A DNA stretch of 64,000 nt from Paracamarosporium sp. OC-R06-R3 (lineage: Eukaryota > Ascomycota > Dothideomycetes > Pleosporales > Didymosphaeriaceae). The translations under genes and the position numbers were made by a program. The notes under the pieces are model-generated. The model did not search any database, had not been told where the DNA came from, and was given only the letters and a program-made list of their open reading frames with translations. This document shows positions 1-11,159 of this stretch, in pieces. The stretch spans positions 1 to 64,000 of the forward strand of contig JACVRA010000072.1 in assembly GCA_019828545.1 (NCBI GenBank). The letters run 5' to 3'. How positions within the stretch are numbered: position 1 is the first letter of the stretch; each line of letters starts with the position of its first letter.

Positions 1-135
1 GAATCCGGGCTTTACGCGCACAGACACGTTATACTTTTCCGAGATACGAGCAGTCATTATTATCTACAAAACTTCTATGGCTTTATAGTGTCTCACGTGC
101 GAGATTTGGATTGTTCATGTTGACCCCTTCATCCT

Positions 136-1295
136 TCACACGGAGCTACATTGCGCTTTACAATTCACCGTAGAAGTTCCACCGATCTGCACACTTCCAG
201 CGGATGTAAACACAACAAGAACAGCCGCATAACTGCTCAAGACAATTATTAGCATCCTTAGTTCCGAATTAAATTAGAACAAGCTCTTACCTTGCTCCTG
301 CTGCGAAAACTTCTACAGTTCGTGCCTCAGTGAACAACGATAACGCGGACAGGAAGAAAATCGCCGAGAGTACTATTACTACGAGACGCCCAATGGAACC
401 TGGTATGCTATTAAGAATAATGATTGGAAGTAGTAGCACTAGCGCAGCTAGCCATGTAGTAACGGCACGACTGAGCTTGCGCAGTCGCGGCCCAAGAAGA
501 AAGACAAGTTCGTCAGCCGTAGCATTTTTGCTCCGCTTCTTTATTCGCGCAGGTGAAAACTAGCGTATTACGTGTCAGTACCCTTGTATACCTGTAGCAT
601 TTGTATGCACACAAAATCCTTGCTAACACTTACTCGATCCAAAAGGCTGTTCAAAAAGATGGTGAAATCCTCCACAAGTGTTTCAATGCGCACCATAGCA
701 GGGTCGGGCCCACTGCTGAGATTTAGCAGGTCCTTATGGTGGTAGAGATAAGCAGTCTCCTTCTTCGAAAGGCTTGATGTTCCCTGGGTACAATTTTTCA
801 AGTTCTGGACGTCTCGATCAGTAGCGGTAGGGAAACCCAATGATTTGTGATTTTGTTCGAGCATAGTATCTATAAGCATGAATAAACATCGTAGTTAATA
901 ATAAAAGTCTTGAAAGAAAATCGTCTAGAGATCTCGTACCGTATTCTGACATGGCCACTCCAAGTTTCTGTAGAACTTCTTTGCGCTCTTCGTTTCTGTC
1001 GCGGCGGCTACAGCCAAGGAAGAGCTCACAATTTTCGTTCGCATCGATGCGGTCAAGAGACTCCTCTAAAGCTGATATTTCGTCCTGTTTCAAAAGAAGT
1101 AGCCTCATTCGGACCCTAGTGAAGCGCCTGAAATTGTAGAAGCTTTGGTGTGCACTGAGCAGGGCTGTGTAGCGGGGATATCCTTGGCGATACTGATCTA
1201 CTGTTTACGTTTAGAACATAATCCCTCTTGGTATGGGGTCTGTACCTACAATGCATGGCATTCTGTTGTACCGAAGATGCCTTCGAATTCAGCAT
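136..1295 (-). CDS. DUF6594 domain membrane protein
   Basis: Five exons join in phase: 1295-1250, 1200-940, 869-634, 538-291 and 232-136, giving 295 aa. The N-terminal part carries the family's GYP..TALLSAH and FRRF segments, then the acidic helix LLLKQDEISALEESLD. The middle holds a T-RDVQNLKN segment. The C-terminal third has two hydrophobic helices (WLAALVLLLPIIILNSI and RLVVIVLSAIFFLSALSLF), then EVFAAGASYAAVLVVF, which is how DUF6594 proteins usually end. The family is large in filamentous ascomycetes and its function is unknown; the tail suggests membrane anchoring. The start at 1295 was chosen because its first intron restores the frame. A shorter first exon using the ATG at about 1262 is also possible. 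The gene lies on the same strand as the caspase-like gene to its right, so a shared role in cell-death signalling is conceivable but unproven. Confidence 0.8.
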
Positions 1296-2131
1296 TCTTG
1301 CAACGTACCGCCGGGATGTTGGATGCAAGCAGTAGAGTCGAAGGCACCAACAGACGGGAAAATGGTGAGAACAACCGACCGAAGGATCCACAACTGCGCA
1401 ACTTATCTTGACCAACGAGGCCGAATGCCGAGCGAAATTTTTGACGAATAACAATTGATATCGCTCGCCAGCTCACCGGAATTAAGCGGGGGAAAAGGCT
1501 AGCCAACCATGGGGGCCGGACACAAGTCTTCGCGCCTGGCAAAATCACAGCCTCGTGCGAGGCCTTCTCCTCGAGCAGAAATACTGACACGTAGATATCT
1601 GTACGATCCGGTTTCCATATGGACCCCTCTAAGAGAGTACATGATGCGGGAAAAAATCGCATCCACGTGGTGAGTTCGCGACTTTTCAAGGCCAATGGAA
1701 ACTGGTATATTTAATTTCCATGTTACAGGATGACGGCTCCCAGTCGCAGGCAGAAGCAAAAAAGGTGGAGTTCCGTCCCAGGGTTAAAAAGTCGAATAAT
1801 GCAAGTTTTCGTTTCTGTTTATCTTGTCATGAATACTCAAGGCTTGAACATATCTGCTGACTGTCTTATCTGTAGGATAACCGCTTCTGCGTCAATGATA
1901 GCGTTTACGTTTCTACCGGTCGTTCGCTGAGGGGACCCTACCTAGTTGCTAGCGTCCCCCAGCCAAAGAAATACACACTTTGCTTCGAGAACGGTACAAA
2001 AGTAGAAGATGGGAAACCTTACAACGAAGACGAGTTAGAAGAGGCAGTTTGAATGGAGGCATAAACGAATGAACAGTGAACAAGAGCTTATAGTATGCAG
2101 CCGGACATTTGCGTGACCTGAGGATGGAACA
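1296..2131. other. Intergenic, no gene seen
   Basis: Only short open frames without recognisable composition occur here. A small imperfect hairpin (CTGAGGGGAC against GTCCCCCAG) sits near 1926-1960. The stretch must hold the promoter of the gene ending at 136 and the terminator of the gene ending at 2132. Confidence 0.5.
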
Positions 2132-4416
2132 TCAGGTTCTATAGCTGTCACAATGGATTCCCTCGGCCAGTTTATCTACAACCAGGTGCTGGAAGGCTCT
2201 CGCAAGATGAGAGTCTCTGCTGTCGTCTAGTTCTATTCCAAATTCCCCTGTCAAGCAAATCTCCACGGCCTTTGTGTATGATGTGCCTGTAAAGTGAGAG
2301 AGCTTATTTCGAGTTGCAAGGAGTAGCTTCTCTTTCATCTTCTGCGGATCTATCGATTGAACCTGATTTTCTGAAGCATTATCCCTTCGTCCTACGACTA
2401 TCTCAAATGCCTCTCTCCATAGCCCAATTTCCAGTAGTACTACCCCTAACGAATAAAGATCGTGCGTTTTCTGATGGCTCCGGCGCGACATGCCTTGCCG
2501 TTCAGGATGACGGTAGACATTAAACGCAATATCGTTTATTGAACGGCCTAAAGAGGGATCTGACTTCGGTCGCGCAAACTCGAATCCTTGAAGATACGGG
2601 GTATTATAATCAATACGGAGCTTGTCGCGGAGTGTGAAAAAGAGGATATTAGATGCAGTGATACTTTGATGCACCCATCCAACAGAGTGCCATCTGAGCA
2701 CTGCCTTTGCGAGTTGCAGGGCGATATGTAGTCGGTCATTTAATGAAAGCAGTACCGATCTGTTCCCGGTTCGGATCAGCGATTGTAGGGTGATGTACTT
2801 GTTTGTTCTGGGGTCGTAGCACGCAGGAATCTCAAAGTTTAGCACAAACCGATGTTCCAGGAAGTCTTGATACCATCCAATACATCGTAATGAGAGAAAC
2901 CCTTCGTCTTTATGAGCGTCCAGTAGCTCCGCGAGGTGTCGCACGCGATTCTCCATATCTTCCATATCTGCAGAATCGATATGCTCGCCGTAACCTTTGT
3001 ATTCTCGCATAACGCGATCCGAGTCTGATGAATCCACATGTCGTGTTCGCAAAGAATGCATGTGAGTCGATCTGGGAGAATAGACAATCTGGCGAAGGCG
3101 TAGTTGGTTCACCATTCCCAAACTCTCTGCTGCAGGGCTTTCTATGGCTTCCTGGATATCATATTCGCTGCAAAGTTCTGGAGAGTTCAAGATATTCCGC
3201 TGCGCCGTATCCATGAAGTCGGCATTGCGCTTACTTAGCTCCCGTAGAAACAAAGATGCTCGCTTCTGGATGAATTGCATGTTCGTATCAGACGTTGATT
3301 CCTGTTGGCATTCGCTATACTGTTCCACTTGAAGAACCACGTTCTCCCATACCGAGATGATCTCCTGCAGCGCAAGATCATCCAGCGTTTTTGTCAAAGG
3401 TTCATTTCCTTTGCGCATGTTGTCGACAAAGCCGTGTAACTTAGTTGTGGTCGTTACCACATCGCTGATGTGTAGGGATGTCACAGTTTTTGGGACATTG
3501 CTTCCAAGCCAGAGTGCAATATCATCAATATGAGCCTTCTTCAGATTCTCTTGAGTCCGCACGAGCAGCTGTAGGAAAGGCCAGGAAGTCTCCGTGTTAG
3601 GGTCACGTTTGAACTGTTCGCTCATTGGTTGTAATTTTATCGTCCATTGGCCGCCAGTATTCAACTTCACATATATCGGAGTCGCCCATAGCCTAGCCTC
3701 TCGGTCTATCAACCTGTTATGCAGATCTGTCACCAAAACCTGTTCCTTGTCTTGCAGAAGTGCTTGTAATTCTCTCGCTACTGCCATGGTGAATGATCGA
3801 GACCCTGGCATCGGAGTTTTCATTCCCATAGCAGCAGCAGCAAGCAACTCAATGCGAGCTGGATATATGCTTTTGGCCCTTGCCGCTTGGGCGGCATAGC
3901 AGCAGTCTAGTAAAAGAAGTATATCGGTTTCTGCATTCTTTAGATCTTCTTGGATTCGATACCATTCAAGGAGAGGTGAGTCGTCCGCCTCGTTTCTATT
4001 CATATTCCGGTAAGCTTAGAAGGACGTGATAAAGCATTGACTTACGCAGCCCATACCCCTCTTCTTTCTTCTCCTCGGCCTGCGTTTTCGTCCCCGTGCC
4101 CCCCATAGTGAATTATCAGTAGCGAGGCGCCACCTCTCTCTTCCGCACTTTGCGCGGCTGATAGAAGAGATTGGGTAACAAACTGATGCAGCTTAAGGTA
4201 GCTCATCGTAAGTGGGATCGCATACTCTTCTATCTCATATCCGAAATTTTCCTTGAACATTTGACCCAGTTGCTGCCCTTCTGTGCGAAACCCTTCGTCC
4301 CCATCCTGCCAATAGAGGACCAGAACTTTGACGTACACATAAGTGCTTCTGCGGACCGATATTTTCAGCTGCTGGTTGAGATAGTCCTTCAGTTTTTCGG
4401 GTGTATCTGATTCCAT
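2132..4416 (-). CDS. Caspase-like (C14) and pseudokinase fusion protein
   Basis: Two exons, 4416-4046 and 3995-2132, encode 744 aa. The 49-nt intron is in phase 2 and restores A-NEADDSP. Residues about 25-200 look like a caspase/metacaspase p20 fold: LLIIHYGGHGDEN (His107 as likely catalytic histidine) and DILLLLDCCYA (Cys156 as likely nucleophile). After a helical linker, residues about 490-740 form a protein-kinase-like domain of the type found in fungal HET/HeLo cell-death proteins: LRWHSVGWVHQSITASNILF, YLQGFEFARP, YRHPERQG and DLYSLGVVLLEIGLW. The HRD loop reads HQS and the DFG position reads GFE, so it is probably a pseudokinase. I infer a sensor/regulator joined to a proteolytic cell-death effector. 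It is divergent from the HeLo-like/LIM gene at 5548. It has no NACHT or NB-ARC segment. Confidence 0.82.
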
Positions 4417-5547
4417 GACATCGGATGCGGGTTAGGTCCTGTGAACAATGCGAGGGTGGAAAATCTGCGCAGAAGTCAAACACCTCTAATTTGCTCGCGT
4501 ACGCTTGTGTAACAACGGACATGTGATTTCGTGATTGGTAATCTCTATTCGAGACAGGGGTTTAAGCGGCCACAACAACTAAACAGTTATTTCTCGCAAA
4601 TTTTTGACCCAATTTTATATCGGTCAGAGACATCGGCATCTTCCAGAACAGACCTAGTTCAGTGCAATATCTATTCCCCTAATAGAGGGGCAATGTGTAC
4701 TTCAGTCTAGCCCTATTCATCATCCTACGATCTAGTAGATCCAATACCTTATATAAACGCACAACTCCTGTCTAATAGTATCTCTCCTAGACTTTCTCAC
4801 GTAGAACCTTGAACCTTGAATCGTGTCTCTATAACACTGGGAAATGGGCTCCCAGGGGTGTTGTGTTGTTACTATCGAGCTGCATGCGTTGCTATGAATT
4901 ATCGATGTGCCAACACTAATATCAAACCCCGAAACGTATGTTCCGCTTGCTTTCCAGGCGTAACACGACCACGCTCGGGATAGATTGCCAACCACACGTG
5001 ACTATGACAAACATTTTGTAGTCATTCATTGATTGGGCATTCCTTCACAGAAAATCAAAAGGAGCGACATCGCCACAGTTTACAACGCGACAAACTTTAC
5101 ATCCCGGGCGGTCTGCCGATGTCCCCCATACCAGCTTCGAAAAGTCGTTGGTCGAAGACACGGGCTGCTTCGGCTCGTCGATTGCTCAGCCCAGATTCTC
5201 AGGCGGAGGAATACGCGCGGGCCATGTTACAGCCTTGCGATTGTGATGCCCCCCACCAACAACCATGTCAACAAAATGCACGACGTTGATGCGGACCGTT
5301 TAAGAACAAGAAGGTATATTTTGCCAGCAGATCAATCAGATTACAACATGCTACAATTTGTATTGGTTGTATCATACCTGGGTAAATTTTTCCACGAGGC
5401 TGCAGACACCTTAGCATGCACAGGCCCATCTAGTGGGAGCTCGGCGCTCGTAATATGGGGCTGAGCTTCGCTCATGGGTCCGCTGGATCGAGTACATGCA
5501 CGCCTCCTTCTTTCACTACTTTCTAGTCTTTTTTTTTTTTTCAACAC
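4417..5547. promoter_or_regulatory. Divergent intergenic region
   Basis: This 1.1-kb gap lies between two divergent genes, the caspase-like gene (leftward) and the HeLo-like/LIM gene (rightward), so it must carry both promoters. A run of 14 T/A-rich bases (poly-T) lies at about 5527-5540, directly upstream of the rightward start. No conserved coding segment was found. Confidence 0.5.
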
Positions 5548-7427
5548 ATGGATCCCTTGAGTGTGACTGCATCCATTGTCGGTATTCTAGCCGCGGCGGG
5601 CAAAGTCGGAGAGCTTCTCCAGGGCGCTATATCGACTGCTAAAGATGCACCCCGCGTTCTGGTCTCGCTGGCTTGCGAAGTGCAGGAAGTTCGGGCAGCA
5701 CTATCTTCATTACAAACCCTCCTTGCGGATCTTTCCTCAACGCAATCGCATCGCGCCGCTCTGATACAAATTGATTACTTGATCGCCACGCTCACGGACT
5801 CTGTACTCACTTTCTCTGAATTAGAGACAGCTATCACGCCTTTCGCCACGTTACAAGGTGCTAAGGCGCCACTAAAGGCACGGCTAAAATGGCTCTGGGC
5901 AGAGGACGGCTGCAAGAAAATTGTGGACCGATTGCAAAGACAAAAATCGACGATAATTCTGATGCTGAACATACTGCAATGGTATGATAGACTTAAATCA
6001 AGGAATTTAATCGCTGATGTGCTACGCAGTGTCTCAGATGCCGACGCCAACCGATCACAATCGTCCTTGGAGGTGATGGTCGAAAGACTACTCCAGGATA
6101 ACCAAAGACTAGGCAAGCGATTGCAGAATCTTGAAGATTCCCTTGATGCCATGAGTATCGTGACCAGAGACATGGACAACAACAGTCTTGCACCAGGGGC
6201 AACAATAAACACGGCGCAACCATCTGCAAGAAAGCTTGTCTCGATCCTTGGAACAGTCAGAGTACGCTTCGCTTTCGACGACGATTTACAATCATCACGC
6301 GTGTACCGCATGGTGCAGAATAAAGACGGCAATCATTCGATTGCCAGCTCTGTCATCCGCACGCAGACCTGGTCAATATTCTCAGGCCTATCGCTTGCGG
6401 ACATCTCGGTCATATCCGTGATTGCTCTACCGCTCTATCCTGAGGATGTCCAAGGCCAATCGAAATACTATCAATTTGGGCAGACAGAGCCTCCAGAGAC
6501 TGCAGCGACTTGGACACATGCGCAGGTCATAGTTGAGACTAGCGTTCTAAACAGAGACAGCGATGATCTTCCTGCACGTAATGCGTCAAGTTCTGTGCTG
6601 CCTAGTCTTAAAAGACTTGATCCCGTGAAGAGTGAGACTGCTGATTTGGTTACTGACCTGGAAACGTCACTTGAAATAGACCTCGAGGAGCCAGAATCAG
6701 GCTCTGCAACAATGCTATCACCGAGTATACATGACGACACTTTACAGCGCTTGGAGGGACTACCACCATTTGGTTACGATCACCGTCCGTCTTCCGATGC
6801 TGAATCCTCGCCATCACACGGAGACGACTCGCAGAAAGATGACATACACAAAGATGATACGCATGGTGAAGCATCGTTTGGAGACGAGGCCTACGGGGAC
6901 GGGGAAAAGGATGACGTACTGTTTCTATGCAAAGGGTGTGGAGAAATCCTCGAAGAAGGTAAAGCTTTCGAATTAGGCAAGTAGAGGAATGAGTACTGTT
7001 GCGTGATGCCAGCTAACGAATTCTAGCTGGCAATCGTTGGCACATAGACTGCTTCCGGTGCGACAAATGCGACCACCTCCTTAATTCAGACTTAAGTCTA
7101 CTGCTACTCAATGGCAATGCGTTGCTCTGCGATGATTGCGCCTATGTTTGCAACGTTTGTGGCAAGAAAGTGGAGTATTTAGCAATCACCACTATAGATC
7201 AGGCTTTTTGTGCGAACTGTTTCCGGTGTCGGAGATGCACGCGTAATATCGAAGACCTGAGATATGGACAGACAAAGAAGGGCATATTCTGTATGCATTG
7301 TCTCGAATTATCCAAGGCACAGCGGCGCGAGAAGAAGTTACCTCATCTATCAAAAATGCCCGAACCAGATGAGGAGTTTAGCGACGACCCCGATGCGTTG
7401 TGGAAGCGCAGCGGACCCCTGCGCTGA
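5548..7427 (+). CDS. HeLo-like N-terminal domain fused to two LIM domains
   Basis: Exons 5548-6976 and 7027-7427 encode 609 aa. The start MDPLSVTASIVGILAAAGKV and the helical region to about residue 210 match the fungal HeLo-like/PigL-type N-terminal domain of STAND-like proteins. Residues about 220-300 include RVRFAFDDDLQSSRVYR and WSIFSGLSLADISVISVIAL, a segment I associate with the same proteins. An acidic, Ser-rich linker follows. The C-terminus has two LIM zinc modules: CKGC..WHIDCFRCDKC..CDDC, then CNVC..FCANCFRCRRC..FCMHC. These resemble the LIM pair of Rga-type Rho GAPs, but no GAP domain follows. The intron joins KAFEL to AGNRWHIDC and has a GC donor (gcaagt); read through, the frame hits TAG after three codons. 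The role is inferred to be scaffolding or cell-death signalling. Confidence 0.82.
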
Positions 7428-9381
7428 TTGAACGCCAGTTCTAAACCCGACCTGACTTACAACCGTTGCTATGTTATAATGATGATGGGGAAACAGACCT
7501 AGATATGGTATACTTTATGGAAGACGAACACAGACCACTATCTCTTGTTTACATGCCAGGAGGTAACTTTACAGTAACGATAATCTTTGGTGTTGATAAT
7601 ATCCATCTAAGTTCTTACGTTCAGGTCGTCTATGTCCTAAATAAGCATACCTCAGCATGTGAGTTTGCGTTCAGAGAAAATATATCCTAAAGCTAAGTAG
7701 TATAAGCATTCACGTTCGCATGTGCTGCTTAACGCTGACCAGTTTAACGGCCAGCGGCAACGTTGTTTGCTAGGTAGCTGTTATCGTTAGAGAATGACTC
7801 CTTATCCCCTCATTTGAGTAGAGGGAAGTAGCTCCACGCATCATGGTACCCTTTCAGCCAGCAAAAACACAGTTCCCTTCATAAAGGAGAGGAGACAATA
7901 GAAACGGGCAGTCGCTAGCCAATGGCTATCCACAACCGTACTGTTTATGAAGTACCCATTCCATGAGCAATTGGATAGTATTTGCTGTGGGTTTCGGATA
8001 AACACTCTCAGGTTAGCCTGAATGGAAATTGATAACCTGTTGTTGTAGGGCAGTATACATAATGTCTTCCTGTTCCTAACATTAAACCATCTCTACAGCA
8101 CCAAGCTGAGCACTGGTATCTGATGGGATATGTCATTTAAAAATGGTTCATATAGTGAGATTAATTCGGGAGGTAAGAGGTGAGACATTGCGTTAGGTTG
8201 AGAAGTGAACGTAGGCATGCAACTAGTTGTGTCGTGCTGCAGCGCTACAAACGCGGTCAACTCGAGCAGGCAACCAGAATTAGAAAGTCGAAGATCAAGT
8301 GTCCGTCTAGATGTATTAGACTCCACGCGCTCAGTTCTGTGTGACATAAGTCAAAACGGAGATGAAGGCCCAACGTAGGAGAGATACGACTTGCGCCACT
8401 AAGTAACAGATCTTATCAAATTCTGAGCGATGGATCCCTTACGGGGCCAGATGCGGATCTAGTTCGATGGAAAATACGTTGCAACATCAGACACAGATGG
8501 AAGATGACATAGCAAATCTATCTTCGACTTATCTTTTCATGTTAACCAAGGTTCTTTTTACCTGCATGTCGCTGGCATCACCCTACTCGGCGAATACTAG
8601 ACAAAATCTTACAGACTATAGAATGCTGGTCACACAGACAACACCAAAGGACTCAATCTCAACGTCACGAATCAATAGAACACGAGGAGGCAGCACATCG
8701 CATGATTCTAAGCTCTATCACGATCATCGCCGTCGCAAATCCTATCTTTCTATCAAATAATCGCGCATATAACGAGATCCAATGTTGAGCGAGGTGTCCA
8801 CCATGTGTACCGGCGGGCAATTTCTCTAACGGCACACGCATTGAGGTGCGCCCTCAAGCGAGGCGATCGTAATTTCTACCCCGAAACATCGCATTCTTGT
8901 TCGTTGTCATCGATTTTCTCATCAATCTTCCCGAGGCAGCCGCCAAGCGTCTAGTACCCATTTGAAACATCTCGCCTCCTCTCATAAATTGGCCCTACCC
9001 CAGGCCAGGACCCGCTTGAAACATGAGGCTCCGATCATCAGGACATGCTCCGCTGTTTTCGTTTCGCGATTGCGGGGGGCTCTCTCAAGCTGGAAACAGC
9101 CGCACGTCAATCAACTGACGACCAATGAAGTCACCTGTCTGTTTGATTCGGCAGGTTCAGGAAGCTAAAACAGACCCACACTGTGGGGTTCTGTTCGAAG
9201 AATAATCTACCTTGAAACGACTTGGTATAAAGGAACTTACAAGCTGCATTGCTCTTCCTCACCACCATCCATCAACCACTCCCTTTTTTTGTCCATCTTT
9301 TCTGAAACTTGTGCTAGTCACAGTCACTCTTTCTTTCCGTCGTTCTTTTGCTGTGCAAACCATCTTCCGACTCTTTTCATC
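7428..9381. other. Gene-poor stretch and promoter of secreted-protein gene
   Basis: Nearly 2 kb without a supported gene. The short frames lack family resemblance and consistent splice structure. The right end holds a TATA-like box at 9226 and a pyrimidine-rich leader (about 9255-9381) ahead of the gene starting at 9382. Confidence 0.5.
9226..9233 (+). promoter_or_regulatory. TATA-like box
   Basis: TATAAAGG lies about 150 bases before the ATG at 9382 and is followed by a CT-rich leader, a usual layout for strongly expressed fungal genes. Confidence 0.5.
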
Positions 9382-10071
9382 ATGCACTTCTCAACTTCAA
9401 CCATCGTTGCGGTTGCCGCAATCTTGAGCGCTGCCAACGCTCGCCCTCACGGCCGCCACCAAGCGGCTTCTGCCGCTGAGGACAGCGGTAGCGATAACCC
9501 TTTCGCAGGCTTGATGTCCGAACTCTCGTCTCTTTTCGGCGCTGCACCTACAGGCGACTCTAGCTTCCCTGGGTTTGGTTCGGGTTCAGGATCTGGTGTA
9601 TTCCCTACTGGCGGCGCCGCTCTGCCTACCGGTGGTGCTGGAGGCGATGATTTGCCCAGCTTTCCTACCGCTACTGCTGATTTTCCCTCTGGGATTTTCC
9701 CTACAGACCCTGCCGCGGTCCCTACTGGTGGTGCTGATCAGCCTGGCTTCGAGTTGCCGACTGGAGGTGCTGATGAGCCGGGCTTCGAGTTGCCCACTGC
9801 CACAGCCACAGAAGGCTTCGGCAGCTTGCCGACCGGTAGTGATGACCTCCCTGGTTTTGGGTCTCCCTCGAGCACCCCCACATCCGACGCCGCAGGAATC
9901 TTTCCTTCCGACGGCGCCGTCCCAACTGGCGGATCTGGTGAAACATCCTCCCCAGTAACGACTGCTCCTGCCTCACTCCCTACTGAGGAGATCAACTGGA
10001 GCACCTTTTCTTTTGAGTTTGCTTCATCCAGCGCAGACCCGTTTAGCGGTTTCGGCAAGAACAAGAAATAA
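9382..10071 (+). CDS. Secreted Gly/Pro/Thr-rich repeat protein without cysteine
   Basis: A single exon encodes 229 aa. It starts with a clear signal peptide (MHFSTSTIVAVAAILSAANA, cleavage likely just before RPHG). The mature part has no cysteine and consists of loose repeats built on the units PTGGA, PGFELPTGGAD and LPSFPTATADFPSG, with a Ser/Thr-rich C-terminal third ending in the basic GKNKK. I chose the ATG at 9382 because the upstream in-frame residues lie in the CT-rich leader and would mask the signal peptide. There is no GPI-type tail, so the protein is probably released or loosely wall-bound. Function is unknown. It could be a structural wall or adhesion component, or an effector-like secreted protein. 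The transcript converges with the DJ-1-type gene. Confidence 0.8.
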   Translation: MHFSTSTIVAVAAILSAANARPHGRHQAASAAEDSGSDNPFAGLMSELSSLFGAAPTGDSSFPGFGSGSGSGVFPTGGAALPTGGAGGDDLPSFPTATADFPSGIFPTDPAAVPTGGADQPGFELPTGGADEPGFELPTATATEGFGSLPTGSDDLPGFGSPSSTPTSDAAGIFPSDGAVPTGGSGETSSPVTTAPASLPTEEINWSTFSFEFASSSADPFSGFGKNKK

Positions 10072-10362
10072 GGAACAAGATTGTTAGATGTTTGTGACAT
10101 ATGTACTAGTGTTGGATTACGCTGCATCGGTTTTGTGGTTAGTAGGTGAAATCCTACCAACAAGGTTATCTGGGATGATGGAACATCCATACGAAAAATG
10201 ACTTTAGCAAGCATTGGTTGACAGCCTTTGTTGTATATACCTTATTTCAATTCTTCAGCTGGTAGATCCAGCACATTTTCATAACGAATCTTTCATCATT
10301 ATATTCGGAGTGAAGTTAGACAATAATTTACGAGATCAGCCACAAAGAAGCCTGATAGCCTT

Positions 10363-11159
10363 TCAGGCTACTATGCCCCAACTGGCATTGTCTACCACGA
10401 CACCCTTCTCCTCCTTCTCATACTCCAAGCTCCTCTCCGGCCACCCCCCAAGTGGAACTACGACCTCCGCCAATTCTGGCCAATAAGTAGTCACAAACTC
10501 CCTCATCGTGTCAAGCCCGTTCAGCAGCGTCCCACTCGTCCAGATCTTGCCGTCTCTAGTAGATCGCTTCTCTATCCACTTTGTACGTGGGTCCTGCTGC
10601 TGCAGAATAGGCACCATGAAGCGTGGGGCAGTGCAGGTATGCTCTGCGAGGACACCTGCGATCTGTGCGGGAATTATGCCGCCACAGATGGTCATGAAAG
10701 CTGTACCTATGTGGTTGTTAGGAAGATGGAACAATTCGATAGGGAATACATGCAGTCATTGTACGCCTTGCGGATAAAAGCGATCTCTGCTTCATTGGGC
10801 GTGTAGTCCGGGAAGTATGCTCCCATCAGGACAATGTCGAGTGGAGGACAAGACTCGAACGAATCCTAAACCAAGTCTTAGTATATCTTAACCTCAATCG
10901 ATACATATGGATATCTGACTGTGGCATTCAGACGAATTCCTGCACTCATCTTGGCAGGTTCACCCTTCTCAGTGACCCAGTGGAACTCAACGTCCAGCAC
11001 CTTGGCTTTCAACTCATCAGAGATGGGCAAGGCTGAACGGAACTTTGTGTTCAAGCTGTTTAGAATGTCAATAGGAGCTACGTCGAGAATCTCGGTCTCT
11101 CCCATCAGGATTACGCCTGCATGAATGGTGCGGTTCGGGTTGGAAAGATCGAAGGACAT
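10363..11159 (-). CDS. DJ-1/PfpI family protein
   Basis: Three exons, 11159-10905, 10865-10754 and 10706-10363, give 236 aa. The fold is a class I glutamine amidotransferase-like (DJ-1/PfpI) flavodoxin-like domain: IHAGVILMGETEILDVAPID at the N-terminus, SCPPLDIVLMGAYFPDYTPN in the middle, and the nucleophile elbow FMTICGGIIPAQIAGVL with Cys as presumed active residue. EKRSTRDGKIWTSGTLLNGL follows, as is usual in the family. Members act as glyoxalases, amidases or isonitrile hydratases, so the substrate cannot be told here. The second intron needs a GC donor (gcatgt) to keep the frame (YNDC-TAFMTICGG). An in-frame ATG at 11177 would add six residues. Confidence 0.82.

Noticed and set aside
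2132..7427. NLR (NACHT or NB-ARC) gene in the cell-death neighbourhood
   Set aside because: No Walker A or B motif, WD40, ankyrin or TPR repeats were found in any of the genes there.
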